A DNA stretch of 64,000 bases from Lacibacter luteus (lineage in GTDB: Bacteria; Bacteroidota; Bacteroidia; Chitinophagales; Chitinophagaceae): positions 186,001 to 250,000 of the forward strand of contig NZ_SDHW01000005.1 of NCBI RefSeq assembly GCF_004118265.1. The letters are read 5' to 3'. The position numbers were made by a program, and so were the translations under genes. Below are positions 16,871 to 27,200 of this stretch, in pieces. Every line of letters starts with the position of its first letter. The first letter of the stretch is position 1. The notes under the pieces are model-generated. The model worked only from the letters and a program-made list of their open reading frames with translations. It did no database searches and was not told the DNA's origin.

Positions 16871-18097
16871 TTATTGCTTACTGATGCGATACATGTTTCC
16901 ATTATCCGTTACCGCATACAACATACCGTTGAAATAAGCCACATCACGAAAACGTTCCTGCTTATCGGCAAGTAAACGTTCTTCGCCAACAACTTTGTTA
17001 TCCTTGATCACTAAACGACAAATATGCGAACCGCTTAAGCCACCGATAAACAGATTGTTTTCCCATTCAGGAATAGCATTGCCTTTGTAAAAAGTCATAC
17101 CACTTGGCGAAAGCGTAGGATCCCAGTAGTAAACGGGTTGTTCCATGCCTTCTTTTTGCTGAATAGCATCACCAATTTTTTGTCCGCTGTATTCTGTTCC
17201 GTAAGTGATCGTTGGCCAGCCATAATTTTTTCCTGCTTTGATAATGTTCAACTCATCACCACCACGTGGACCAAATTCACATTCCCACAAATCACCTGTT
17301 ACAGGATGAATATCGAGGCTTTGCACGTTACGGTTACCATACGAATAAATCTCGGGCATTGCGCCTGCTTTGCCAATGAACGGATTGCCCGGTGCAGGCT
17401 TTCCATCTTTCGTGATCTTGAAAATCTTTCCAAGACCCGATGCAAGATCCTGCGCCTGTACACGACCTTCCAGGATCGAACGTTCGCCGGTACTTACAAA
17501 CATGTTTCCATCTTTATCAAACACAATACGTGAACCATAATGTGCATTACTTTTTAAAGCCGGTGTTGCACGAAAGATCACTACTGCATTATCAACTGTG
17601 CCGGTTGCTTCGTTCAGCTGCCCTTTTGCTACAGCCATCAGATTAACCGTACCTGTTTTTTCGGAGAAGCTCCAGTAAATTGTTTTGTTTGTTGTAAAAT
17701 CAGGATCGGGGGCAACATCAAGCAAACCACCTTGTCCCGATGCATCTACAGCAGGTAAGCCGGTAATTTTTTTAATAAGTTTTCCATTGCCATCAAACAA
17801 CTGCATAAAACCCGATTTGTCGGTAACCAGGAAATTACCACCTGGTATCGGCACAATGGCCCATGGGCGACCGATAGCTGTAGCCAGCTGATCTACTTTA
17901 TATGCAGTGGTTGTTTTAATACCACCAATTCTGGTTTGACCGGGGAAAGCTGGTTTGTAGTCGGTACCTGCAGGTCTTGTTTCAACCGGCGGAAGATTGG
18001 TTGTATCGGAATAAGGATTGGTTGGTTTATCAGCACAACCATAAGCATGTCCCGAAAGAAGGATTGCGCTGCCGTAAAGAAGAAGTTTCGCCTTCAT
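16871..18097 (-). CDS. PQQ-dependent sugar dehydrogenase-like lipoprotein
   Basis: The 408-residue protein has an N-terminal signal ending in a probable lipobox (HAYGC) and a six-bladed propeller of the glucose/sorbosone dehydrogenase family. Diagnostic segments are RPWAIVPIPGGNFLVTDKSG, GQGGLLDVAPDPDF, GERSILEGRVQAQDLASGLG, SYGNRNVQSLDIHPVTGDLW, ECEFGPRGGDELNIIKAGKN and YGWP. Soluble aldose dehydrogenases of this kind oxidise sugars at C1 using PQQ in the periplasm. I cannot tell the substrate or confirm cofactor binding by eye. Confidence 0.9.
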   Translation of the reverse strand: MKAKLLLYGSAILLSGHAYGCADKPTNPYSDTTNLPPVETRPAGTDYKPAFPGQTRIGGIKTTTAYKVDQLATAIGRPWAIVPIPGGNFLVTDKSGFMQLFDGNGKLIKKITGLPAVDASGQGGLLDVAPDPDFTTNKTIYWSFSEKTGTVNLMAVAKGQLNEATGTVDNAVVIFRATPALKSNAHYGSRIVFDKDGNMFVSTGERSILEGRVQAQDLASGLGKIFKITKDGKPAPGNPFIGKAGAMPEIYSYGNRNVQSLDIHPVTGDLWECEFGPRGGDELNIIKAGKNYGWPTITYGTEYSGQKIGDAIQQKEGMEQPVYYWDPTLSPSGMTFYKGNAIPEWENNLFIGGLSGSHICRLVIKDNKVVGEERLLADKQERFRDVAYFNGMLYAVTDNGNMYRISKQ

Positions 18098-18258
18098 TGT
18101 AAATTTTGTTTGAGGAATAAAAATAATGAAACCTGCAATGTGTAACAGGTGAAATGTGTAAACGGTTCAAACAGCGGTTTGGTTGCATGATGGTAGTGGA
18201 AATGCCCGGTACGGTTCAATCAACATTATCCGTTATCTTCAGTTGCCAAACGAATTGC

Positions 18259-19494
18259 ATGCAACCAAAACAATACGGTATTCTGTCGCTCCCTGTTATC
18301 GTTGGAGCACTTGGTTTTTTTGTTGATATCTACGATCTTCTTCTGTTCAATATTGTACGACGTTCCAGCTTTGCTGATCTCGGTGTTCCCGAATCATCCA
18401 TGAAAGATGTTGGCGAGCACATCATCAGCTGGCAAATGCTTGGTCTTACTGTTGGTGGCATTCTCTGGGGAATACTGGGTGATAAGAAAGGAAGAAAAAG
18501 TGTGTTGTTCGGTTCTATTCTGTTGTATTCACTGGCAACAATTGCCAATGGTTTTGTACAAACCGTTGATCAGTACACATGGTTGCGTTTTATTGCCGGG
18601 CTTGGACTTGCAGGCGAACTTGGTGCAAGCATTACACTCACAAGCGAATTATTACCGAAAGAAAAACGTGGTATTGCTGCGGCCATTATTGCAACCAGCG
18701 GAGTGATGGGGACCATTACTGCATACTTCATCCACAACTGGAGTGGCGGCGATTGGCGTTTGTGTTATTTCATTGGTGGAGGCATGGGACTTGCATTGTT
18801 GTTCTTACGTATTGGTGTACTCGACAGCCGTATGTACGATAATGCAAAAGAGAAACATATACAGATGGGGAATTTTTTGATGCTCATCAACAACAAGGAT
18901 CGTTTCTTTCGTTACATGCGTGGCATATTGATTGGTCTTCCTGTTTGGTATATCATTGGTGTTATTATCAGTTTCTCCGATGAGTTTGCAAAACAGTTTG
19001 GCATTACAGGTTTCGATCAGCCAAAAGCATTGATGCTGCAGTATGTGGCCCTGGCCTTTGGCGATATGTTTGCAGGTATCATCAGTAACGTTATCAAAAG
19101 CCGTAAGAAAACATTGTTCCTGTATTATGCCATCACCGCATTATTTCTCTTTTTATTTTTTGTGTTGAAGGGTGGAGGCAGTGCAACCAACATGTATCTC
19201 TTATGTATGGGTTTAGGTTTTGGTTCGGGCATATCGGTGTTATACATTACCATGAGTGCAGAAGCATTCGGTACCAACCTGCGGGCAACAGCAGCTATTT
19301 CTATTCCTAATTTAGTTCGTGGATGTTTGCCGTTGTTATTGATCCTCTTCCAGTTTCTGCGCAGCGAAAAAGCATTTGCCAATTATGTTACGGCTGCATG
19401 GATCACCGGTGCTGTTGTTATGCTCATTGGTTTCATTTCGGTAATTAAAACCAAAGAAACCTTTGCGAAGGAACTTGACTTTGTAGAGTTGTAA
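18259..19494 (+). CDS. MFS transporter
   Basis: The 411-residue protein has about twelve membrane segments. The inter-helix loop GGILWGILGDKKGRKSVLFG between helices 2 and 3 is the major-facilitator signature, and GELGASITLTSELLPKEKRG resembles the sugar-porter and aromatic-acid transporter subgroup. The substrate is unknown. The start at 18259 is preferred to one 35 codons upstream because the membrane topology starts shortly after it. It is divergent from the sugar dehydrogenase gene, so the pair might share a substrate (inference). Confidence 0.88.
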   Translation: MQPKQYGILSLPVIVGALGFFVDIYDLLLFNIVRRSSFADLGVPESSMKDVGEHIISWQMLGLTVGGILWGILGDKKGRKSVLFGSILLYSLATIANGFVQTVDQYTWLRFIAGLGLAGELGASITLTSELLPKEKRGIAAAIIATSGVMGTITAYFIHNWSGGDWRLCYFIGGGMGLALLFLRIGVLDSRMYDNAKEKHIQMGNFLMLINNKDRFFRYMRGILIGLPVWYIIGVIISFSDEFAKQFGITGFDQPKALMLQYVALAFGDMFAGIISNVIKSRKKTLFLYYAITALFLFLFFVLKGGGSATNMYLLCMGLGFGSGISVLYITMSAEAFGTNLRATAAISIPNLVRGCLPLLLILFQFLRSEKAFANYVTAAWITGAVVMLIGFISVIKTKETFAKELDFVEL

Positions 19495-19904
19495 TTTTTG
19501 GTGAACCACGAAGACACAAAGAACATAAAGGAACACGAAGGGATAGAATGACGCTTCGGTTGTGGCTCTGCGTTACGAAGAAAGCTGCTCCTCATTAATC
19601 GTCATTGCGAGGAACGAAGCAATCTTCCGATACGAAGTAATCATTTTAGTTTGCTGGCGCAGGTCTCCGACCTGTTGCCACTCGTTACTAAAGTAAACAA
19701 CAAATACAGTTAAGTAAAGTAACGCATGTGCACGTGTCGGAAGACTTGCGCTAGCAATATTTTTTCTGCTATCTGCATTCCTTTCGTGTCCTAATTCGTG
19801 GTTTATTTATCTGTGTTCCTCTGCGTTCATCTGTGAGCCATTCATATTATTCGTGTTCCATCTCTCCCCAACTTGTTTTATATTCCCGTTCCAAAACAAT
19901 ACGC
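19495..19904. other. Gap with one repeat arm, no gene
   Basis: This 410-nt stretch contains an arm of the GTCATTGCGAGGAACGAAGC repeat at 19600-19626 and low-value open frames only. Phrases such as TTCGTGT, TTCGTGG and CTGCGTTC recur and suggest decayed repeats. Confidence 0.55.
19600..19626. repeat. Single arm of the GTCATTGCGAGG repeat family
   Basis: CGTCATTGCGAGGAACGAAG followed by CAATCTT matches the arms of the palindrome at 52470-52547. Confidence 0.7.
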
Positions 19905-22900
19905 ATGCAGAAATATTTCGTCGTTGCCTTTCTTCTCACAGCAACAGGTATCAACGCACAAACAAAACCCGACACTACAAAGACCGATCTCAACAAACAA
20001 CTCTCCGCTGTTAAATGGCGCAGCATTGGTCCTTTTCGTGGCGGACGATCGAACTGTGGTACAGGTGTGCCCGGCGATATCAATACCTATTACATGGGTA
20101 CAACAGGTGGTGGTTTGTGGAAGACCGATGATCTTGGTTTAAACTGGACAAATATTTCCGATGGTTATTTTAAAACAGGAAGTGTGGGTGCTGTTGCTGT
20201 GCCTGAGAGTGATGCAAACGTTGTGTATGTAGGTATGGGCGAACATGCGGTGCGTGGTGTAATGACACATCATGGTGATGGTGTGTACAAGAGTACCGAT
20301 GCGGGAAAGACATGGAAGCACATCGGGCTTGAAGCCACACAACATATTGCACGCATTGTAGTGCATCCGAAAGATGCCAACACATTGCTGGTGGCAGCAC
20401 AGGGTGCATTGTACAGTAAGAGCAAAGAACGTGGCATTTATAAAAGCACCGATGGCGGTGCAACCTGGAAGAATGTTTTGTTTGTAAATGAAAACACAGG
20501 TTGCAACGAACTGAGCATGGATATGAATAACCCACGCATCATTTATGCATCGATGTGGGAGCATGGCCGAAAACCCTGGCAGGTGATCAGTGGTGGTGCA
20601 GGAAGTGGTTTGTATAAAAGTGTTGACGGCGGCGATACATGGCAGAAGTTAACAACAGGGTTGCCAACAGAAATGGGTAAGATGTCCATTGCCGTTAGTC
20701 GTTCAAACCCGGAAAAAGTATATGCACTCATTGAAAGTGATAGTGAAAAAGAAGCAGGTGGTTTATTTGTGAGCAACAACGGCGGCACAAGCTGGAGCCG
20801 TGTTACAAACGATCACCGGTTGATACAACGTGCATGGTATTATATCGAATTGTTTATCGATCCGAATAACGATCAAACCATTTATGTATTGAGTGCGCCC
20901 GCCTTACGTTCAAAAGATGGTGGTAAAACATGGGAGAACTTAAGTGGTACACATGGCGATTATCATGATCTCTGGATCAATCCAAAGAACTCCAACAACA
21001 TGCTTATCAGTAACGATGGTGGTTCTGCTGTTTCAGTAAATTTTGGAAGAACATGGAGTCCGCAGAACAATATGCCAACAGCACAGTTCTATCGCATCAA
21101 TGTCGATAATCAATTTCCGTATCGCATCTATGCAGGTCAGCAGGATAATACGTCTGTTTCTATTCCCCATCGTTCGTTTGGCGGTGGAGCCATTACTGCA
21201 AGCGATTGGGAAGCATCAGCTGGTGGTGAAAGTGCGTTTCTTGCATTCGACCCTAACGATCCCCGTTATGTATTGGGTGGAAGTTATCAAGGCACCATTG
21301 AAGTACTCGATACAAAAGCAAAAGGCAGCACCAATATTATGCCGGCACCTATTCAGTATCTCGGTAAAGATGCAAAAGACATTAAGTATCGGTACAACTG
21401 GAATGCACCTATCATCTGGAGCAAGCATGAACCGAATACCTACTATCATGGTTCGCAGTTATTGTTGAAGACAACCGATATGGGCCGCACATGGAAAGAA
21501 GTATCACCCGATCTTACACGCAACGAAAAAGAAAAGCAGGGCAAAGGCGGTGTGCCTTATACCAACGAAGCAGTGGGAGCAGAGAATTATGGAACATTGG
21601 CCTATGTAATGGAATCGCCGTATGAAAAAGGGGTACTCTATACCGGCAGTGATGATGGTTATGTGTATGTAACAAAAGATGGAGGAGCTAACTGGACAAA
21701 CATTACACCAGCAGGTTTGCAGGAATGCTTGATCAATGCTATTGAAGTATCGCCACACGATAAAGCAACAGTGTACATTGCCACAACACGTTACAAGTTT
21801 AACGATCATACACCCGGCTTATACAAATCAACCGACTATGGTAAAACATGGGCAAAGATCAACAACGGAATTGCCAACAATGCGTTTACACGTGTAGTGC
21901 GTGAAGACGATGTGCGGAAAGATCTGTTGTATGCAGGTACAGAGTTGGGCATTTATATTTCGTTTGATGGTGGTAAACAATGGCAACCCTTTCAATTGAA
22001 TTTACCTGTTACACCCATCACCGATCTGCGTGTACACAAGGGCGACCTCATTGCAGCAACATCGGGACGTAGTTTTTGGGTGTTGGATGATCTGCACATA
22101 TTACGCCAATACAACAAAGAGCAAAACAGTGTGCAATTGTACAAACCTGAAGATGCGTATATCGCCAATGGGTTTAGTGCAATGAACAGTGCAAGTCCAA
22201 CAGGTACCAACCGCAACTTTGGTGTAAATCCTGCCAACGGTGTAGTGCTCTATTATAACCTGCCCGAATTAAAAGCAACCGATACAGTCAGCATCAGCAT
22301 TAAAGATGCAAGTGGTAATACCATCCGCAGTTTCAGTTCTGTTGCAGAAGAAGCAGGCGATTGGGATGGTGCACCACCACCAAATCCAACACTCAGCAAA
22401 CGTAAGGGACTGAACCGTTTTGTGTGGGATATGCGTCATGTAACCATGGACGGTATTCCAAATGTATATATCGAAAGCAGTTTTGCAGGACATAAAGCCA
22501 TACCCGGTAGCTACACAATTATATTAAAAGCAGGAACGCAACAGCAAACAACCAATGCGGTTATTTTAATGAATCCTTTGTATGCAACCACTGCTGCCGA
22601 TTACAATGAGTATGATGCGTTTATGCGTACTGCAGAAAACGAAGTAACGGTGATGCATAAGCTCGTAAACAAATTCAACGGAAGACGTTTACAATTGGAT
22701 GAGTTGATCAAAAACTTAACTGATGCAAAATATGCAGCACTGAAAAAAGAAGCGGATTCGTTGAGTAAAGACATGAAAGCATGGGATGAAGACATGATCC
22801 AACGCAAAAGCAAAGCCTATGATGATGTGGAGAATTTCCCGAATAAGTTTACAGCGAACTATCTTTTCCTCATTAATCAAACAGAAAGTGATCTGCCCCG

Positions 22901-23045
22901 TGTCAACCAACCAAGCATTGATCTGAAAAAGGAATACGATGCACAATGGGTTGCTTTGAAACAAAGAGCCGATGCACTAGAAGTTCGATTGAATGCATTG
23001 AATAAGAAATTGAGTGAGGTGGGAGTTGGAGCGGTTTGGAAATAG
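19905..23045 (+). CDS. Exported BNR/sortilin-like beta-propeller protein
   Basis: The 1046-residue protein has a signal peptide ([19 protein letters not shown]) and a double propeller built from BNR/Asp-box repeats (for example [78 protein letters not shown]). It begins with [20 protein letters not shown], the conserved opening of the Bacteroidota VPS10/sortilin-like group. The last 200 residues are helical, with [20 protein letters not shown]. Related proteins are called glycosyl hydrolases in many genomes without proof of activity. The start at 19905 gives the signal peptide. Confidence 0.9.
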   Translation: MQKYFVVAFLLTATGINAQTKPDTTKTDLNKQLSAVKWRSIGPFRGGRSNCGTGVPGDINTYYMGTTGGGLWKTDDLGLNWTNISDGYFKTGSVGAVAVPESDANVVYVGMGEHAVRGVMTHHGDGVYKSTDAGKTWKHIGLEATQHIARIVVHPKDANTLLVAAQGALYSKSKERGIYKSTDGGATWKNVLFVNENTGCNELSMDMNNPRIIYASMWEHGRKPWQVISGGAGSGLYKSVDGGDTWQKLTTGLPTEMGKMSIAVSRSNPEKVYALIESDSEKEAGGLFVSNNGGTSWSRVTNDHRLIQRAWYYIELFIDPNNDQTIYVLSAPALRSKDGGKTWENLSGTHGDYHDLWINPKNSNNMLISNDGGSAVSVNFGRTWSPQNNMPTAQFYRINVDNQFPYRIYAGQQDNTSVSIPHRSFGGGAITASDWEASAGGESAFLAFDPNDPRYVLGGSYQGTIEVLDTKAKGSTNIMPAPIQYLGKDAKDIKYRYNWNAPIIWSKHEPNTYYHGSQLLLKTTDMGRTWKEVSPDLTRNEKEKQGKGGVPYTNEAVGAENYGTLAYVMESPYEKGVLYTGSDDGYVYVTKDGGANWTNITPAGLQECLINAIEVSPHDKATVYIATTRYKFNDHTPGLYKSTDYGKTWAKINNGIANNAFTRVVREDDVRKDLLYAGTELGIYISFDGGKQWQPFQLNLPVTPITDLRVHKGDLIAATSGRSFWVLDDLHILRQYNKEQNSVQLYKPEDAYIANGFSAMNSASPTGTNRNFGVNPANGVVLYYNLPELKATDTVSISIKDASGNTIRSFSSVAEEAGDWDGAPPPNPTLSKRKGLNRFVWDMRHVTMDGIPNVYIESSFAGHKAIPGSYTIILKAGTQQQTTNAVILMNPLYATTAADYNEYDAFMRTAENEVTVMHKLVNKFNGRRLQLDELIKNLTDAKYAALKKEADSLSKDMKAWDEDMIQRKSKAYDDVENFPNKFTANYLFLINQTESDLPRVNQPSIDLKKEYDAQWVALKQRADALEVRLNALNKKLSEVGVGAVWK

Positions 23046-23082
23046 TGGAGTAGTTGATAGTTCATTGATCATGGTTCATAGA

Positions 23083-23120
23083 AAAACCCCAGCATCTGAA
23101 AGTATTGCCGGGGTTTTGTT
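23083..23120 (+). terminator. Terminator after the propeller gene
   Basis: AAAACCCC pairs with CGGGGTTTT across an 18-nt loop, followed by GTTTATAATTTT. It starts 38 nt after the stop. Confidence 0.6.
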
Positions 23121-23146
23121 TATAATTTTAATTCAAATAAAAGCTT

Positions 23147-23971
23147 ATGAAAGGACTATTGTTAATCTCTGCATTGTTATTATTTCATTTATTGTGTTTT
23201 TCTCAATTTAGAGAAGAAAAAGTTGATTCGATTGCTTATTACCAAAAGCAAATTCAGCAAATGTTTGAAGCGAGTCGAAAAGCCGTAATCAACGATACGA
23301 ATTTTAGAACTATGCAGATAAACCTGAACAGGCTCGCTAAAAAAACAGATAAATATGGTGCCTTTGTCATTTACACTTCGGTTTCATCTGCAGACTTTTC
23401 AAAATTTAATGCAGATAATGCAATAAGTGGTTTCCCTGCATTTAAAGGAAATATGGTTGGTTTTGGTATTGGTATGTCACGGAAAAAAAATCGCCGAATA
23501 TTTGAAATCAACTTTGGAATGGTAAGTCTTACGAAAAAGGTTGAAAATGACAGCAGCATGATAAAAACAGGATATAATCATATTACTCAATTTGAATTTG
23601 GATACGACTTAGTAAAAGATCGAAGACTTAATTTATATCCTTATGCTGGATTCGGTTTACGTGAAATCAACATATCTTTTAATTCTCCATATAGAAGAAA
23701 CAATAATCCACGCAACATTACAGAAGTTGTACAAAATAATCAATCTGTAGGAGGGTCACAGTTTGGATTAAGTGTGCAGGCAGGGATTGGGCTTGATGTT
23801 GTTCTCACAAATATCAACCATACAGGTGGTACAATACTGTTTGCAAAAGCCGGAACGAATCAATTGCTTATAGGAGATCGAAAGTTTAAACTTGATGGGT
23901 TTGAATATGATCCTCAACTTAGGTATAGTAGCCTGGTAATAGCAGTCGGGTTTAAATTTTTTGGCAGATAA
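23147..23971 (+). CDS. Exported outer membrane beta-barrel-like protein
   Basis: The 274-residue product has a signal peptide (LLLISALLLFHLLCFSQ) and a C-terminal region of alternating strands ending in an aromatic residue pattern (YSSLVIAVGFKFFGR), as in outer membrane beta-barrels. Residues 30-75 are helical and charged. The codon use is more AT-rich than that of its neighbours. No family is recognised. Confidence 0.65.
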   Translation: MKGLLLISALLLFHLLCFSQFREEKVDSIAYYQKQIQQMFEASRKAVINDTNFRTMQINLNRLAKKTDKYGAFVIYTSVSSADFSKFNADNAISGFPAFKGNMVGFGIGMSRKKNRRIFEINFGMVSLTKKVENDSSMIKTGYNHITQFEFGYDLVKDRRLNLYPYAGFGLREINISFNSPYRRNNNPRNITEVVQNNQSVGGSQFGLSVQAGIGLDVVLTNINHTGGTILFAKAGTNQLLIGDRKFKLDGFEYDPQLRYSSLVIAVGFKFFGR

Positions 23972-24428
23972 CAAACGCCCCGCTTCGTGTCTTCACGAAC
24001 ATGGAAAAATTGTAAAAAAGGTTCGTGAAGACACGAACCATGGCAGAGTAACGATAAGATAGATCCCGAAAATATTTATGTTCGTTACATGAATTACAAA
24101 CCATTGAAAGAGTATAAAGAATAAAAAAACCAACCGGTCTAAGATCTGCGCCAGTAACTGTTGCACCAGACCCCGGCATAAGAAAAATTTGAAAAGCAAA
24201 AACAGACGATTATAATATAGTACAGCATTCTAAAGCCCCATTAACTCTCTTCAAGTGCAGAAAGAAAAACAGGATCGTAACAACAAGCTCCAAAGCTGCG
24301 ATAATTTTTACATCCCCGCCAGCAATTGATACAAAATGCAGCAAGAATGAACGAAGCAGGCAAACTCAAAGAGCAGGCTTTGAATATCATTGCAGCCTGA
24401 CGGCTAAACCGTCAGCAGATCATCAGCA
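23972..24428. other. Gap with a double hairpin, no gene
   Basis: The 457-nt stretch holds the large inverted repeat at 23984-24037 and a small hairpin at 24397-24416 (CTGACGG/CCGTCAG) close to the start of the acyltransferase. A minus-strand open frame at 23952-24179 runs through the inverted repeat and is not credible. Confidence 0.55.
23984..24037. repeat. 17-bp inverted repeat, each arm itself a hairpin
   Basis: TTCGTGTCTTCACGAAC (23984-24000) is the exact complement of GTTCGTGAAGACACGAA (24021-24037), with 20 nt between. Each arm also folds alone (TTCGTG/CACGAA), so the locus can form either one cruciform or two small hairpins. Confidence 0.8.
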
Positions 24429-25541
24429 ATGGACAATAACAGACTTGCCACAAAACCACATTATCAAATCTTGGATGGACTCCGGGGAGTAGCCGCTATT
24501 ATCGTGGTATTTTTTCATCTTGCAGAACCGCTTGCCAGCAATCATTTAGACAATATTGTAAATCATGGTTACCTCGCTGTTGATTTTTTCTTTCTTCTGT
24601 CGGGTTATGTAATCGGTTATGCATACGACGACAGATGGCATACATTCACCGTCGCAGGTTTTCTTCGCCGCAGGTTTGAACGATTGCAACCATTGGTTGT
24701 ACTGGGTATGACACTTGGGGCCATCGGTTTTTACTTTACCGATTCAACCATCTGGCCGTTGATACATACAGTTCCTCTATGGAAACTGCTTGTGGTATTG
24801 CTGATCGGTTATACTGTTTTACCTGTTCCGCTTTCAATGGATATACGTGGCTGGCAGGAAATGCATCCGCTCAACAGTGTTGCATGGTCGTTGTTCTTCG
24901 AGTACATCGCCAATATTTTATATGCGATCGGCATAAGAAAATTATCAACAAAAGCATTAGCATGTTTTGTTGTACTGGCTGCAGCAGTGCTGCTGCATTT
25001 TGCAGTAACCAATGCCAATGGTGATGTTACCGGTGGCTGGACTTTGAATTTTGAACACATGCGTGTGGGAATAACCCGTACCATCTTTCCGTTTTTTGCC
25101 GGCCTGCTTTTATGCCGTGTAACAAAACCGGTGTACATCAAACATGCGTTCCTGTGGTGCAGCTTACTGGTGGCGGTTGTTTTGTTTATGCCACGGATAG
25201 GTGGAGCAACACATTTATGGGCAAATGGTTTATACGAATCATTTTGCATCATCATTGTGTTTCCGCTCATCGTGTACATTGGTGCAGGTGGCGTGGTGCA
25301 CAGCAAAACAGAAAGTAAGATCTGTACGTTCTTCGGCAAGCTTTCGTATCCCTTATACATTACCCATTATGTGCTTGTTTATTTTTATGTTGCATGGATA
25401 AGCAACCACAACGGCATTACATTAAAGCAGGCATGGCCTTATGCACTGCTCACACTTGCAGGAACAATTGTATTGGCTTATGCAAGTTTAAAATTGTTCG
25501 ATGAACCGGTACGGGCCTGGCTACGTAAAAAACTAAAGTAA
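24429..25541 (+). CDS. Acyltransferase 3 family membrane protein
   Basis: The 370-residue protein has about ten membrane helices and the family opening ILDGLRGVAAIIVVFFHLAE, where the histidine is the presumed catalytic residue, and GYLAVDFFFLLSGYVIGYAY. Members acetylate or succinylate sugars of surface polysaccharides or lipids using a cytoplasmic acyl donor. The final helix carries the basic tail RAWLRKKLK. No polysaccharide operon surrounds it, so the target is unknown. Confidence 0.92.
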   Translation: MDNNRLATKPHYQILDGLRGVAAIIVVFFHLAEPLASNHLDNIVNHGYLAVDFFFLLSGYVIGYAYDDRWHTFTVAGFLRRRFERLQPLVVLGMTLGAIGFYFTDSTIWPLIHTVPLWKLLVVLLIGYTVLPVPLSMDIRGWQEMHPLNSVAWSLFFEYIANILYAIGIRKLSTKALACFVVLAAAVLLHFAVTNANGDVTGGWTLNFEHMRVGITRTIFPFFAGLLLCRVTKPVYIKHAFLWCSLLVAVVLFMPRIGGATHLWANGLYESFCIIIVFPLIVYIGAGGVVHSKTESKICTFFGKLSYPLYITHYVLVYFYVAWISNHNGITLKQAWPYALLTLAGTIVLAYASLKLFDEPVRAWLRKKLK

Positions 25542-25644
25542 AAGTGATGATGCTCTTTTAACCTGTTATCATACGATACAATTTTTCAAACAACAGTTTT
25601 TTAATGGATTGTTGAAATATCTTGCAGTGTAAATACACATACAC

Positions 25645-26361
25645 ATGAACAGCTTAGCAGGAAAAACAGCGTATATAACAGGCGGCACAAAAGGTATTGG
25701 TTACGGTATTGCAAAAGCCTTACTCGATAAAGGAATGAATGTGGCGATTACAGGCCGCTCTTTACAAGCTGCAGAAAAAGCAGCAGCAACATTAAGTACA
25801 GATGGTTCAACCGTTCTTGCATTGGAATCGGATGTAAGTTTATTGGCGTCGGAACAAAAAGCAATGGCTGCTGCTGTTGAAAAATTTGGACAGGTTGATG
25901 TGGTTATTGCCAATGCGGGCATTGGTCATTTTGCATCTATTGAAAACATCAGCGAAGAACAATGGAAAGAAACTATCGATACCAATCTCACCGGTGTGTT
26001 TAATACAGTAAAAGCCGGTATTGAACCATTGAAGAAAACACAAGGCTACATTATTACCATTGCAAGTCTTGCAGGAGCAAATTTTTTCGAGAACGGATCT
26101 GCTTACAATGCAAGTAAGTTTGGATTAGTTGGCTTTACACAAGCCGTAATGCTTGATCTGCGTAAGTATGGCATTAAAGTAACTACCATTATGCCCGGCT
26201 CTGTTGCAACTTATTTCAATAATCATACACCCAACAATGCCGATGCATGGAAGATACAGCCCGAAGATATTGGTGAGCTGGTGGTAGATGTTTTGCAACT
26301 GAACCCACGCACATTGCCAAGTAAAATTGAAGTAAGGCCAAGCATGCCGCCTGTGAAATGA
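25645..26361 (+). CDS. SDR family NAD(P)-dependent oxidoreductase
   Basis: The 238-residue protein is a classical short-chain dehydrogenase: TGGTKGIGYGIA is the cofactor loop (about residue 11), NAGIG the conserved structural motif, and SLAGANFFENGSAYNASKFG holds Ser, Tyr and Lys of the catalytic triad. The arginine in TGRS suggests preference for NADPH (inference). It acts in the cytoplasm on an unknown substrate. The next gene, 150 nt downstream, is a Crp/Fnr regulator. Confidence 0.93.
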   Translation: MNSLAGKTAYITGGTKGIGYGIAKALLDKGMNVAITGRSLQAAEKAAATLSTDGSTVLALESDVSLLASEQKAMAAAVEKFGQVDVVIANAGIGHFASIENISEEQWKETIDTNLTGVFNTVKAGIEPLKKTQGYIITIASLAGANFFENGSAYNASKFGLVGFTQAVMLDLRKYGIKVTTIMPGSVATYFNNHTPNNADAWKIQPEDIGELVVDVLQLNPRTLPSKIEVRPSMPPVK

Positions 26362-26511
26362 TGAAAGAGCTTTGTTGTTTATGGTTTATTGTTGAAACTG
26401 CTGCTGGTGCAGGCTGTTTAGTAAACATAAGCGCCTGATATAAGATAGTCTGTTGTTGAAACAAGGTTAGCGAAGGCAAAACTTTTACCGCTTCATTGCT
26501 TATATTGTGGT

Positions 26512-27117
26512 ATGACAGCTACCAGCACTTCACCTGCACCACTCGATATTCTGCAACATGCATTAAAAACTATTGCAGGAGTTGATGAAGAACATTTTGC
26601 CATGAGTTATGATTTCTGGCAACACAAAAGTTTTTCGAAGAACGAATACTATAACGAGTACAAACATGTATGCAAGTATCTCGGTTTTATTCTTGATGGT
26701 GTGTTCCGTACTTATTACATCGATGAAAAAGGAGAGGAGAAGAATGTGTTCTTTTTTTCGCAGCACCAGGTAGTGGTATCGTTCCAGAGTTTTATACAAC
26801 AGGCGCCCTGCAATTATTATACACAAAGTATGACGGAGTCGCAGGTGTTGTACATCCACATCAATCAGCTGCAGGAGCTTTATAAAAAAAGTCATCAATG
26901 GGAGCGTTTGGGAAGATTGATTGCTGAAATGGCCTTCAGTATTTCCATGCGCCGTACAGAAAGTTTTTTATTCATGAGTCCCGAAGAACGTTACCTGCAA
27001 CTGGTAACCGATCATCCCGACATCTTCAACAGTATTCCCTTGTACCAGATATCATCCTATCTCGGCATACAGGGGCCATCCCTCAGCCGCATCCGGAAAA
27101 GAATTTCGGGTCGGTAA
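26512..27117 (+). CDS. Crp/Fnr family transcriptional regulator
   Basis: The 201-residue protein has a cupin-like beta roll with GFILDGVFRTYYIDEKGEEK and a C-terminal winged helix (IPLYQISSYLGIQGPSLSRI). It lacks recognisable cAMP-binding residues. It lies directly upstream of an alpha/beta hydrolase transcribed in the same direction, and in Bacteroidota such regulators often control an adjacent hydrolase or oxidoreductase gene. Confidence 0.87.
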   Translation: MTATSTSPAPLDILQHALKTIAGVDEEHFAMSYDFWQHKSFSKNEYYNEYKHVCKYLGFILDGVFRTYYIDEKGEEKNVFFFSQHQVVVSFQSFIQQAPCNYYTQSMTESQVLYIHINQLQELYKKSHQWERLGRLIAEMAFSISMRRTESFLFMSPEERYLQLVTDHPDIFNSIPLYQISSYLGIQGPSLSRIRKRISGR

Positions 27118-27200
27118 ATCGATTTTAACCCAGGTTAAAGTTTTTGCGATTGCTGCCAGCGAGCTTTGTGTTATCAAATCAAACATAAAAACACAAAATC

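Noticed and set aside
23952-24179. Minus-strand 75-codon open frame
   Set aside because: It crosses the perfect inverted repeat and overlaps the end of the barrel gene.
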